A stretch of 64,000 nucleotides of DNA. Origin: Streptomyces californicus. Its GTDB lineage: Bacteria; Actinomycetota; Actinomycetes; Streptomycetales; Streptomycetaceae. Position numbers and translations under genes: made by a program. This document shows, piece by piece, positions 27,397 to 35,740 of the stretch (position 1 is its first letter; each line of letters opens with the position of its first letter). Location: contig NZ_JNZZ01000019.1 of the NCBI RefSeq assembly GCF_000717645.1, forward strand, positions 1-64,000, written 5' to 3'. The notes under the pieces were generated by a model. It was given only the letters and a program-made list of their open reading frames with translations. It was not told where the DNA came from and ran no database searches.

Positions 27397-28323
27397 ATGC
27401 ACAGCGAACCAGTTACACGCGAGTCGTATGCGGAGACCGTCGCCGAGCTTCCCGTCCCGGTGTGGAACTCCTCCGTCGCAACGGAGCTGTACACGCGGAC
27501 GCTCACTGTGGTCTGTCGCAGGCGACGCGGGGGCGCCGTGGCAGGGGTCTGGGTCTGCCCGCTGGACACGGGCATCGAGGGCAAAGGTGACGTGGCACGG
27601 CGAGAACACCGGCTGTTGCCATACGCCTCCCCCTGGATCGATCCGAACCTCCATCCCCTGGAGCGGCACCGTGTCGCTCTCTCGTTGATCGAGGTGGTCC
27701 TGCAGCATGTGCACCTGGTCGAGTTGCCCATGGATCCGTGCTTCAGCGAAGTAGCTGCACTCGCCGAGGTGGGTGGAGACGTGGCGTGTCGGCACACTCG
27801 CATGCTGGACATGCGTGAGGGCTGTGACCCCCGAGGGGGTTACAGCCCCACCGTGCGCAACCATCTGCGGGCTGCGGGGCGCGTTCTGTGTGTGGAGGCC
27901 GCAGATCCGTGTGAGTTCGACTTCGCTCGCGCCGTCGTCGGCCAGTCCGAGGCGGCTGTTGCGGAACGGAGGGCCGCCGGACTGCGGCTCCGCCACGTCG
28001 AGGGGGCGGTCCGCTGTCTCGCGGCGGTCGACGCCGAAGGCGTCCTGCGCGGACAGGCGTTCGTCCTGCGGGACCGTCACACCGCGATACTCATGCACCA
28101 GTGGTTCGATCGCACCGGGCCGCGCGGGACACCGACTCTGCTGGTCGACAGTGCGGTCGTACAGACACTGGAGTCACCCGGCGTGATCTCTTTTGATTTT
28201 GAAGGAAGTGTCATTCCGGGCATCGATCGCTTCATGGCCGGCTTCGGCGCGCAGGCCGTCGGTTACGGGCAGTTCCGCTGGCAGCAGGATGGGCGGGAAG
28301 AGCCTGCCGGGAGGTTCGGGTGA
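27397..28323 (+). CDS. FemAB/GNAT-like (Acetyltransf_6-type) transferase 1
   Basis: 308 residues. The C-terminal half has SFDFEGSVIPGIDRFMAGFG, a block typical of the GNAT-fold Acetyltransf_6/FemAB-like group, and the preceding LRGQAFVLRDRHTAILMH resembles the cofactor-side strands. The N-terminal half is a partial GNAT repeat with PYASPWIDPNLHP. GGAAGGC lies before the ATG; the stop overlaps the next start (GTGA). Fem-like proteins transfer amino acids from aminoacyl-tRNA to amines (as PacB does in pacidamycin), so attachment of serine or sarcosine to an amino sugar is a fitting role. Donor and acceptor are inferred. Confidence 0.65.
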   Translation: MHSEPVTRESYAETVAELPVPVWNSSVATELYTRTLTVVCRRRRGGAVAGVWVCPLDTGIEGKGDVARREHRLLPYASPWIDPNLHPLERHRVALSLIEVVLQHVHLVELPMDPCFSEVAALAEVGGDVACRHTRMLDMREGCDPRGGYSPTVRNHLRAAGRVLCVEAADPCEFDFARAVVGQSEAAVAERRAAGLRLRHVEGAVRCLAAVDAEGVLRGQAFVLRDRHTAILMHQWFDRTGPRGTPTLLVDSAVVQTLESPGVISFDFEGSVIPGIDRFMAGFGAQAVGYGQFRWQQDGREEPAGRFG

Positions 28324-29420
28324 ATCGGAACGAGGATCGGGCATCCATGTCTCCGGAAGAGGGTGCTGCGCTTCCGCCTTTCCTTCGGGGGGACGTGCGA
28401 AAGGCCGGAAGCCCTGGCGGCCCGCTCCAGGTCACCCCACTCGGCGAACTCAGGCCCGAGCAGGAGGCGTACTGGCAGGCACTCTACGATCTCTGCGGAT
28501 CCCGGGTGCAGCAGTCGCCCGCGTACGCCCGTGCGGTCGGCGAGTCGGGGCGGGACGTCCTTGTGGTGATGGGCCACCGGGGGGTGTTCCCGTTGCAGCT
28601 GGGCTCGGACGTGTGCACAGCGCTTGGCGGCGACCGGCCGCTCCTCGCGGACTGCACCGTCCCCCTGCCCCTGGTTGCTCTGGTGGCCGCGGCCGCAGAT
28701 GCCACCGGGCTCCCTGTCTACCTCCCTCTGGTGGACGCTTCGCTGGCCGAGGCAGGAGTCGTGGACGCGTTCAGCGTGTGGGAGCGGCCACCCAATTCGC
28801 TGATCGACTGGTCGCTCGACGGCGCCGACCTGTGGGATCGCGTGACCGAGCGCGGTGGTTCACAGTGGAGCAGGAAACAGCGGCTCGTCGAGCGGGACGG
28901 CCTGAATCTGTCTTTCGGCCGGTCGGGCGAGGCGGCCGCCGAGGAGGTCCTGCGGATCGATGACCGCTCGTGGAAGTCCGCCCGCGGGCAGAACATGCGT
29001 GCGCGAGAGGGCCAGGACAGGTTGTACGCCGGTCTGATCGGGGCAGGGGTGCTCACCGCTACCTTCCTGCGGGACGGCGACCACTCTGTCGCCTTCCGGC
29101 TGGACTCCCGGGTCAAAGGCCGCCTGACCTGCTTGAAATGGTCGTATGACGAGTCCTACCGGCGGTACTCACCCGGTGTCCATCTGCTCACGCAGGGGCT
29201 GCGCCAGGAGTGGTGCGGGCGCGGCATAGAGGTGGTCGATCTGCACGGAAGTCCCGACTCGCTGAAGGACCTGTTGTGCACCGACCGGATGAGCCGCGTG
29301 GACCTCTGGTACGGCGACCCGCTGGCCGGCGCGCGGCGTGCGGCCGAGCGGACCGGCTTCGACAGGCGGATGAGGGCGGTCCGTGACGGCGGGAAGGGGT
29401 TGCGCCATGCCTTCGAGTGA
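28320..29420 (+). CDS. FemAB/GNAT-like (Acetyltransf_6-type) transferase 2
   Basis: 366 residues, starting at GTG 28320 within the preceding stop. The second GNAT subdomain holds SWKSARGQNMRA and the family block LKWSYDESYRRYSPGVHLL, followed by GIEVVDLHGSPD. It is a diverged neighbour of the previous gene, so the two probably act in sequence, for instance one on each amino acid of a dipeptide. No PLP or AMP-binding motifs are present, hence no self-activation; an activated donor (aminoacyl-tRNA or acyl-CoA) must come from elsewhere. Confidence 0.68.
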   Translation: MNRNEDRASMSPEEGAALPPFLRGDVRKAGSPGGPLQVTPLGELRPEQEAYWQALYDLCGSRVQQSPAYARAVGESGRDVLVVMGHRGVFPLQLGSDVCTALGGDRPLLADCTVPLPLVALVAAAADATGLPVYLPLVDASLAEAGVVDAFSVWERPPNSLIDWSLDGADLWDRVTERGGSQWSRKQRLVERDGLNLSFGRSGEAAAEEVLRIDDRSWKSARGQNMRAREGQDRLYAGLIGAGVLTATFLRDGDHSVAFRLDSRVKGRLTCLKWSYDESYRRYSPGVHLLTQGLRQEWCGRGIEVVDLHGSPDSLKDLLCTDRMSRVDLWYGDPLAGARRAAERTGFDRRMRAVRDGGKGLRHAFE

Positions 29421-30417
29421 GTCCGGTGCGCCAGAAGTGGAACGGCCCGACGAAGGCGCCAAGGGCTTCGCTGGTGCGGCCGACCACGTCACGGTCGGTG
29501 CAGCCGTCACGGAACTGACCCGTCGTATGGCCCAGCCCGCCGTCGAGTTCACCGCCTCCGGTACCGCCGCTCTCGAAGCGGCCCTGGAGGTGCTGGGCAT
29601 CGGACGGGGCGATGAAGTGGTGGTGCCTGACGTGGGATGTCACTCGGTGGCCGCCGCCGTCGTGCGACGGGGAGCGATCCCGGTGTTCACGGGAGTGGGG
29701 GAAGCCCTGACGCTCGATCCCCTGGGAGTTTCCCTGGCCTGCGGCCCACGCACCCGCGCTGTCGTCGCCGTGCACCAGTACGGACTGCCCTGTGATGTGC
29801 CCGGCATCATGAAGACGGTGGGGCCGGACATCCCGGTGATCGAGGATGTCGCCCAGACCTGGGGATCGGCGGTGGGCGGTGCCCCGGCCGGTTCGCTTGG
29901 GACCATCGCCGTCATCTCTTTCGGTTCGACCAAGCCGGTGGCGCTCGGCGCGGGCGGAGCGCTCTTCGGGCCGGCTTCACTGATCCGCGGAGCGGTCTCC
30001 CGCGGCGATGGAGCGGACCGGCAGCTGCTTCGCCCTCCCAGTGCCGCTCGGTTCCCCGCCCCTCTGCTGGCCCGTCTTCCCGAAGCCTTGGCAAGGGCCG
30101 ACCGGTTGCTGGCCTCGCGTCGGGCAGCGGTGGAAGCCTTTCTCCGTGGGCCGCTGGCCCAGGAGTTGCGTCTGCCTCCGACGCCATCCGGCTCCTCCTC
30201 CGGATGGACCCGCACCCCTCTGTATCCGATCGCCCCCGCGACCTCGGTCACGGCCGAACAGGTGGAGCGGCTGGAGGCGTGTCACGGACCGGTTCAGCGC
30301 ATGCACGCGACGCCGCCGTCGGCGCTGCCGATGTTCCGCGGAAGCACGACGCGTGTGACAGGCGGAGGCCGTCGGCTCACCGAACCCCTACTCGTGAAGA
30401 TGGGATCACCACGATGA
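29407..30417 (+). CDS. DegT/DnrJ/EryC1/StrS-family PLP aminotransferase 1
   Basis: 336 residues, slightly short for the family. Gly/Ser-rich FTASGTAALEAAL binds PLP phosphate, VIEDVAQTWGS carries the Asp that contacts the pyridine N, and Lys176 in SFGSTKPVALGAGGAL is the Schiff-base lysine. The start overlaps the previous gene by 14 bp and the stop overlaps the next (ATGA). These enzymes aminate keto sugars. One of the two in this cluster should place the 4'-amine of the sugar. The C-terminal region is diverged and shortened relative to the neighbour. Confidence 0.85.
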   Translation: MPSSESGAPEVERPDEGAKGFAGAADHVTVGAAVTELTRRMAQPAVEFTASGTAALEAALEVLGIGRGDEVVVPDVGCHSVAAAVVRRGAIPVFTGVGEALTLDPLGVSLACGPRTRAVVAVHQYGLPCDVPGIMKTVGPDIPVIEDVAQTWGSAVGGAPAGSLGTIAVISFGSTKPVALGAGGALFGPASLIRGAVSRGDGADRQLLRPPSAARFPAPLLARLPEALARADRLLASRRAAVEAFLRGPLAQELRLPPTPSGSSSGWTRTPLYPIAPATSVTAEQVERLEACHGPVQRMHATPPSALPMFRGSTTRVTGGGRRLTEPLLVKMGSPR

Positions 30418-31607
30418 CTGCAAGGAACCTGACGACCCGAGCGGGCGTCATCAACCCTCACCAGCTCTTCGACCTTTCCCAGGAGGACACCGACTCCTTC
30501 AGCCACCTGAAGAGCGTGCTCGCCGACGGACAGCTCTTCCGCTACGTCGAGAGCGACCGGGAATCGGCGAACACCTTGGTCGAACGGCACTTCGCCGAGC
30601 ACTTCCGCAAGGAGAGGGCAGTGGCCGTGGCCAATGGCACCGTAGGCCTGCGCCTGGCCCTGCGTGCGCTGGGCATCGGCCCCGGTCACCGAGTGGCGGT
30701 CAATGCCTACGCCTTCATCGCGTGTGCCATGGCGATATCAGCGACCGGCGCCGAGCCGGTGCCGGTCGACATGGGCGGATCCGTCCTGAGCATGGACGCC
30801 GACGCTCTGGAGAAGAGCGTGGGCCACCTCGATGCGGTCCTCCTGGTGCACGTCCAGGGCCACGCCCTTGCGGCCGGTCCGATACGTGCCGTCTGCGACC
30901 GGCTCGGTATACCGATGATCGAGGACGTGTGCCAGGCGCTGGGAGCTGGTTCGTCAGAGGCGGGCGCCGGCCGCGTGGGTGACGTCGCTGTGACGAGCTT
31001 CCAGCAGGCCAAGCAGATCTCCTCGGGTGAAGGCGGACTCGTTGCCGGGCCCGATGAGGTGATCGAACGGGTCTACCGCCTGTCGGATCTGGGAGCGGTG
31101 CGCCAGGAGAACGGTCTGCCGGACTGGGACCACGAGGATGCCCTGATCGGTGACAACCTGCGGATGACCGAGCTTCAGGCGGCCCTTGTCATGGATCAGG
31201 CCGTGCGGCTGGAGGACACGCTGGCCCGGCAGCGGGAGCGGCGGTCACGGCTGCGGGCCGGGCTCAGTGATATCCCCGTCATCGAGAGCGAGAACCCGGC
31301 CGATGACGCCGGATCGCACACGCTTGTCCTGGCCCGGGATACCGCGGCGGCGGAGGAGTTCCGCGTTGAGCTCGCACGCCGCGGGGTGCTGGCCCGGCCG
31401 GTCTGGAAGAAGAGCTGGGTGGAATACGGTTTGTACCGACGGGAGTTCGCGAGCGGCGCCCCTGCCGGCCCGTGGCCCGGGAAGGCTGTCGGCCTCGCCT
31501 CGCGGATTCTGAGTATTCCCACTTCGAAATATGTGACGGACTCCGCCGTCGACCAAGTGGCCGAGGCCATCGCGGCGGGCCGCCAACACCTCACACAGGA
31601 CAGGTGA
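30414..31607 (+). CDS. DegT/DnrJ/EryC1/StrS-family PLP aminotransferase 2
   Basis: 397 residues, full length. AVANGTVGLRLALRAL binds PLP, MIEDVCQALGAG has the pyridine-contacting Asp, and Lys200 in TSFQQAKQISSGEGG is the internal aldimine lysine. DNLRMTELQAALVMDQ is the usual dimer-interface helix. It is translationally coupled to aminotransferase 1, which suggests either a heteromer or two successive aminations. Substrate inferred to be a keto sugar or its nucleoside. Confidence 0.88.
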   Translation: MTARNLTTRAGVINPHQLFDLSQEDTDSFSHLKSVLADGQLFRYVESDRESANTLVERHFAEHFRKERAVAVANGTVGLRLALRALGIGPGHRVAVNAYAFIACAMAISATGAEPVPVDMGGSVLSMDADALEKSVGHLDAVLLVHVQGHALAAGPIRAVCDRLGIPMIEDVCQALGAGSSEAGAGRVGDVAVTSFQQAKQISSGEGGLVAGPDEVIERVYRLSDLGAVRQENGLPDWDHEDALIGDNLRMTELQAALVMDQAVRLEDTLARQRERRSRLRAGLSDIPVIESENPADDAGSHTLVLARDTAAAEEFRVELARRGVLARPVWKKSWVEYGLYRREFASGAPAGPWPGKAVGLASRILSIPTSKYVTDSAVDQVAEAIAAGRQHLTQDR

Positions 31608-31615
31608 GACCCCCC

Positions 31616-32752
31616 ATGTCATCCTTCGCACTTCTGCTCCGCGGCCTGCCGAACTCCGGCAAGACGACCACTGCCGCGCTGCTTCGCAACGCCTTGAAGC
31701 CGTCCGTCCGGATCTCCAACGACTCGGTGCGCTACATGGCACAGCCCCGGGATTTCAGCGACTTCACTCTCGTCGCCTCCGAGCTCGGCTGCCTGGATCT
31801 CGCCTCCTCATACCTGGAGAGCGGCTTCGTACCCGTGATCGACGGCGTGTTCGAGGACGTCGACTTCCTGTCCGCGCAGAAGCTGCGCTTCCACAGGAAG
31901 GGTATGCGGCTGATCGTCATCACCCTGGAGGGAAGTCTTTCCGATCTGCTCGACCGAAACGCCTCCCGCGATCCGCTGGCCCGGATGGAGGAGGACCGGA
32001 TGCGTGAGCTCCACGCCCAGTTCCGACCGAGCGGAATCGTCCTGTCCCTTGACGGGAAGCAGCCCGAAGAGGTGGCGGACGACGTATTGGACCTCCTGGA
32101 CTTGCAGCCCCCGTACCAGGGCGAGGCAGCTGACCAGGGAGCGGCCGACATTCTCTTCCTGCGCCACGGTGCTCCCGAGTACCCCAGTGACATCTACCCC
32201 GATCCCTATGCGATGGGTCTGTCCGAGCAAGGCATTGACGAGGCCCGCGTGGCGCGCGCCGCTGTGGAGCGGTTCGCACCCGAGATCGTCTACACGTCCG
32301 ACTTCCGTCGTGCGGAGCAGACTGCCTCGCTGGTGACCGCGACGATCGATGTCACGCCCCAGCCCGAACACCGGCTGCGGGAGCGGGTCTTCCATCAGCT
32401 CGCCGGCGTAGAGCTCGACGAGGTCCGCTCACAGCTTGGCGCTGAGGCGGATGCGGTCCTCGGGGGCAACAGCGATCTGTGCGAGCGGGAGGAGGAGGAA
32501 TCCTACGAGGCGGCGCGAGCCCGGGTGCTCGGCTTCTTCGACGAGGTGGCCGAGCGGCACGCCGGCCGGCGGGTCCTGGTCGTCGGCCACGGCGGACCGC
32601 ACGCATGGCTGGTGGAGCGGGCGCTTGGCGCCGAGATGCGAGGCGTGCGCCGCATGCGCTGGGACACGGGTCACTTCTCGCGGTTCAAGGTCACGCCCAA
32701 CCAGGTCGCACTGGACTACCTCAACCGGTCACCGGAAGACATCACGCGATGA
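31616..32752 (+). CDS. P-loop kinase fused to histidine phosphatase
   Basis: 378 residues in two domains. Residues 1-165: Walker A GLPNSGKTT (10-18), SNDSVRY, and a lid-like RNASRDPLARMEEDRM, as in AAA_33/adenylyl-sulfate-kinase-like small-molecule kinases. Residues 178-378: histidine phosphatase with FLRHGAPEY (His184), SDFRRAEQTASL and VLVVGHGGPHAW, all catalytic residues present. The order matches eukaryotic PFKFB (kinase then bisphosphatase), though sequence outside the motifs differs. Weak ribosome site; coupled to the next gene (ATGA). It might phosphorylate and later dephosphorylate a pathway intermediate, or supply a protected sugar; not resolved. Confidence 0.8.
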   Translation: MSSFALLLRGLPNSGKTTTAALLRNALKPSVRISNDSVRYMAQPRDFSDFTLVASELGCLDLASSYLESGFVPVIDGVFEDVDFLSAQKLRFHRKGMRLIVITLEGSLSDLLDRNASRDPLARMEEDRMRELHAQFRPSGIVLSLDGKQPEEVADDVLDLLDLQPPYQGEAADQGAADILFLRHGAPEYPSDIYPDPYAMGLSEQGIDEARVARAAVERFAPEIVYTSDFRRAEQTASLVTATIDVTPQPEHRLRERVFHQLAGVELDEVRSQLGAEADAVLGGNSDLCEREEEESYEAARARVLGFFDEVAERHAGRRVLVVGHGGPHAWLVERALGAEMRGVRRMRWDTGHFSRFKVTPNQVALDYLNRSPEDITR

Positions 32753-33930
32753 CCGACGCAAAGGACGCGACCACGACCGCCTCGGATCCACGACGACGGC
32801 CACGGGTCGCCGTGGTGGCCACCCCCTTCGGCTTCGGTCCTGCCTCGAAGGCGTACAGCATCGGCGAAGTCCTGCGCACCCATTGGGGTGTGGACGTCCA
32901 GTACTACGGAACGGACTCCGCCCGCGACTTCTTCTCCGCGCAGCCCGATGTGAGGCCCCTGGCGCCGGAGGCGGTCGGTGGCACCGGAGCGATCGACGCC
33001 GTGCTGAACGTGCTGGCTCCGGATCTGATCCGAAGTTCCGAGGAGGCAGCCCGGACGTACTACGTCGACAGCCTCGGCTTCATGTGGCAGCCCTCGGACA
33101 TTCCGGACGGCAGTCTGCTCACAAGGGTGCATCGGTACTTCGCCCAGGACGTCTTCGGCAGCGTTGACCATCTCACCGCGCTCGGGATCACCGGAGTGAC
33201 TCCCGTCTCGGGAATCGTCGCCGAAACAGCGCCGACCGACATCTCGCCGGGCCCACGCTCCGTGAGGCGGCTGCTCGTCCAGCTCGGCGGCCTGAGCAAC
33301 CCGGCCGGGCGCTCTTCCGGAGAGGTCTACCTCGCACTCGCCGCGGGACTGCTCACGGCTCTGCGGCAGGACCCGTACGAACTGAGCATTGCCATGAACC
33401 GCGCGGGCGGCACGTTCTCCCTGGGGTCGCTCGGCCAGGCCCGCCAGTTGTCCGGCCGCGACTTCCACCGTGAACTGGCCACCTGCGCCGGTGTCCTCAG
33501 CTCACCCGGCATGACCACCCTCATCGAGGTGTCCCGCGCCAAGTGCCCCTATGTTCCCTTACCGCCTCAAAACTGGAGCCAAGTATTAATATCGCGCCAT
33601 ATGGCGCGACATTCACGCCTGGGGATCTGGGACTTTCTGATCGGTCCGTACGCCACGGTGGACGCCCGTGCCCCCGAGGCTCAGAAGGCGGCCCAGGTGG
33701 GGGAGATCAACCAGTCGCTGGCGGGGGACACCGGCTACACGACGGCCTATGTGGACCTGGCCCGGACGGCACTGGCCGAAGCTCGAGTACCCGACGTGGG
33801 GGCACCGTTCGACGGGGCGCACGTCGTGGCCGCCTCCATCGCAGACGATCTCATCAAGGGCACATCGCGTTGCGGACGGGGCTCGCGTACGGAGTTGAAG
33901 GACCACGGCACACCGACCGGTGAACTCTGA
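32749..33930 (+). CDS. GT-B-fold glycosyltransferase, candidate cytosylglucuronate synthase
   Basis: 393 residues. The N-terminus VAVVATPFGFGPASKAYSIG is a GT-B first strand/loop; the C-terminal domain has VRRLLVQLGGLSNPAGRSS and LSSPGMTTLIEVSRAKCPYV, which look like donor-binding elements. In blasticidin S and gougerotin pathways a GT joins UDP-glucuronate to free cytosine; this is the best candidate here, next to the nucleosidase that would release cytosine. Two TTA codons (33559 and 33586) and an ATA sit in a patch of unusual codons, so translation should depend on bldA tRNA. Catalytic residues cannot be named from sequence alone. Confidence 0.65.
   Translation: MTDAKDATTTASDPRRRPRVAVVATPFGFGPASKAYSIGEVLRTHWGVDVQYYGTDSARDFFSAQPDVRPLAPEAVGGTGAIDAVLNVLAPDLIRSSEEAARTYYVDSLGFMWQPSDIPDGSLLTRVHRYFAQDVFGSVDHLTALGITGVTPVSGIVAETAPTDISPGPRSVRRLLVQLGGLSNPAGRSSGEVYLALAAGLLTALRQDPYELSIAMNRAGGTFSLGSLGQARQLSGRDFHRELATCAGVLSSPGMTTLIEVSRAKCPYVPLPPQNWSQVLISRHMARHSRLGIWDFLIGPYATVDARAPEAQKAAQVGEINQSLAGDTGYTTAYVDLARTALAEARVPDVGAPFDGAHVVAASIADDLIKGTSRCGRGSRTELKDHGTPTGEL
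33559..33588 (+). promoter_or_regulatory. Two TTA (bldA) codons in the GT-B gene
   Basis: TTA codons encode Leu271 (33559-33561) and Leu280 (33586-33588); ATA follows at 33589. TTA is decoded by the developmentally regulated bldA tRNA in Streptomyces. A third cluster TTA is at 34315-34317 in the LOG gene. Confidence 0.85.
33592..33609. repeat. 18-bp perfect palindrome inside the GT-B gene
   Basis: TCGCGCCATATGGCGCGA reads the same on both strands. It encodes SRHMAR and follows the second TTA codon and an ATA codon. It could be a protein-binding site, a recombination scar, or chance. Confidence 0.8.
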
Positions 33931-33945
33931 AGAAAAGGGATTCCG

Positions 33946-34659
33946 ATGACGCAGCACATCGACAGCGGCCTCGTGGCCGTGCTTCAGTCGCTCGCGCACG
34001 AGGTGGAAACCGCGCGCGAGTGGAGCCAGGCATCGCAGACGCTGGCACAGGAGCGGGTGGCCACTGTCTTCGGCTCGGCCCGTACGCGCCGCGGCGAACC
34101 GGCGTACACCCTGGCGTATGAACTCGCCACGGCACTGGCCGCGGCGAAGTGGACCACGATCACCGGCGGTGGCCCCGGCATCATGCAGGCCGCGCGGGAC
34201 GGCAGTGGGGAGGGCTTGTCCCGAGCGGTGCGGGTGGAGATCCCCGGTGAGGAACCCGACACCGTGCTGGACCCGTCCAGGTCCATCACCGTCGCGACCT
34301 TCGCACTGCGCAAGTTACTCCTGACCCACGACATCGACGCTCTGTTCGTCTTCCCCGGTGGTGTCGGCACCTTCGACGAGCTGTACGAGGTGCTGGTCCA
34401 CCAGGACACCAACCGACTTGCCTGGTTCCCGGTCGTCCTGATGCAGCCGGCCGGTGAGAGTCTCTGGTCGGCCTGGCTGGAGTTCATGGAGAAGCACTTG
34501 GTCAGCACGGGACTGGCCAGCTCCTCCGTGATCAAGCGGCTGGTTGTGGCCGAGTCGGTGGAAGAGGCCCTGGCAGCCGCCGAGGGGCCGCGTGCGACTG
34601 CCTGCGGAACGAGCGGTTCTCCGTCGCCCGGAACACGTCACGGGGCGACCGGAAAGTGA
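33946..34659 (+). CDS. LOG-family nucleotide 5'-monophosphate phosphoribohydrolase
   Basis: 237 residues. The two LOG signatures are present: GGGPGIMQAA (from residue 74) and PGGVGTFDELYE (from residue 137), with FGSAR at the N-terminus. LOG enzymes cleave nucleoside 5'-monophosphates to base plus ribose 5-phosphate. In cytosine nucleoside antibiotics (blasticidin, mildiomycin) a CMP hydrolase gives free cytosine as the first step; this gene fits that place although it is from the LOG group. It has a TTA codon at 34315-34317. The stop overlaps the next start (GTGA). CMP specificity is inferred. Confidence 0.82.
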   Translation: MTQHIDSGLVAVLQSLAHEVETAREWSQASQTLAQERVATVFGSARTRRGEPAYTLAYELATALAAAKWTTITGGGPGIMQAARDGSGEGLSRAVRVEIPGEEPDTVLDPSRSITVATFALRKLLLTHDIDALFVFPGGVGTFDELYEVLVHQDTNRLAWFPVVLMQPAGESLWSAWLEFMEKHLVSTGLASSSVIKRLVVAESVEEALAAAEGPRATACGTSGSPSPGTRHGATGK

Positions 34660-35642
34660 CTGCCACCGAGGACGACCGGCCTCACAGCCAGGCAGACACA
34701 AGGCCGCCTGGCGCCGCACAGGTCCGCATCAGCGTGATCATTCCAACGTTCAACGCCCGCACCACTCTGCGATGCTGTCTTCTCTCGCTCCTCCACCAGA
34801 GGATCGGCGCTCACGGATCGGACGCGGGGCCTCCGTTCACGTACGAGGTCATCGTCGTGGACGACGGTTCCTCCGACGGCACAAGCGAAATGATCGCCCA
34901 GTTCCCCTCCCGACTCGACCTGCGGTACACCTTTCTGCCTCGAACGGACAGATCGGGTCGGGCCCGGGCACGGAATGCCGGTCTGGCTCTCGCCACGGGA
35001 GGCCTTGTGGTGACGCTCGACGCCGACCAAGTGGTGGAGCCGCACTTCCTTGCCGAACACGCCCGGCTGCACGCAGGCGGCCCCGGCCGCGTTGTCGCGG
35101 GCCGGCGTCTCCAACTCGCCGACGGGCCAATGGACGAGGTGCGCCTGGAGCACGGGTTCGACCCGCAGGCCCTCCCACCGGTGGTCCGGGGCGACGAGCG
35201 GGAGCAGCTGTTCCGTCTCCTCGACAGCTCCCTGGAGGACATGGTGACCGGCTGGCACCACGTCTGGACCTGCAACGCCTCCTTCCCCCGGGACAGTCTT
35301 GAGGCGGTCGGGGGCTTCGACGAGACGTTCACCGGCTGGGGGCTGGAGGACGCTGAACTCGCCTATCGGCTGGTGCAGGGCGGTGCAACCACGCACTTCG
35401 CCCCGTCGGCGGTGGTCCGCCACGAGCACCGCACACCGGTAACAGCCGACATGTACCGGGAGTGGTGCCGCAACCTGGCCCACTTCGTGCGCCGACATCC
35501 CGCACCGGAGGTGCGGCTCCAGGAGATATTCGCTCCCGCCATCGATCCCGACCGGTCCGCACCGGGAACGTGGGACGACATCGCCGCCGAGTTCGAGCAC
35601 ACGGCTCGCCGGCTCGGCGCTGACCCCGGCCAGCATCGGTAG
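34656..35642 (+). CDS. Family 2 glycosyltransferase with galactosyltransferase-like C-terminus
   Basis: 328 residues. GT-A elements: ISVIIPTFNARTTLRCC, VVDDGSSDGTSE (about residue 68) and the DxD region VTLDADQVVEP (about 120). GFDETFTGWGLEDAELAYRL is the acceptor/base block typical of the Glyco_transf_7C group. The GTG start overlaps the LOG stop. A second glycosylation is not needed for gougerotin itself, so this enzyme may decorate the product or an intermediate. Donor unknown. Confidence 0.82.
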   Translation: MTATEDDRPHSQADTRPPGAAQVRISVIIPTFNARTTLRCCLLSLLHQRIGAHGSDAGPPFTYEVIVVDDGSSDGTSEMIAQFPSRLDLRYTFLPRTDRSGRARARNAGLALATGGLVVTLDADQVVEPHFLAEHARLHAGGPGRVVAGRRLQLADGPMDEVRLEHGFDPQALPPVVRGDEREQLFRLLDSSLEDMVTGWHHVWTCNASFPRDSLEAVGGFDETFTGWGLEDAELAYRLVQGGATTHFAPSAVVRHEHRTPVTADMYREWCRNLAHFVRRHPAPEVRLQEIFAPAIDPDRSAPGTWDDIAAEFEHTARRLGADPGQHR

Positions 35643-35740
35643 CCGCCATGACCGGTTCCGCTGCTGTGGCAGCACCCGCTCATGTGCCGCAGCAGCGGAA
35701 CCCCCCCCTGGACCACACTGAGAGGAGGCGATTCACCGCC

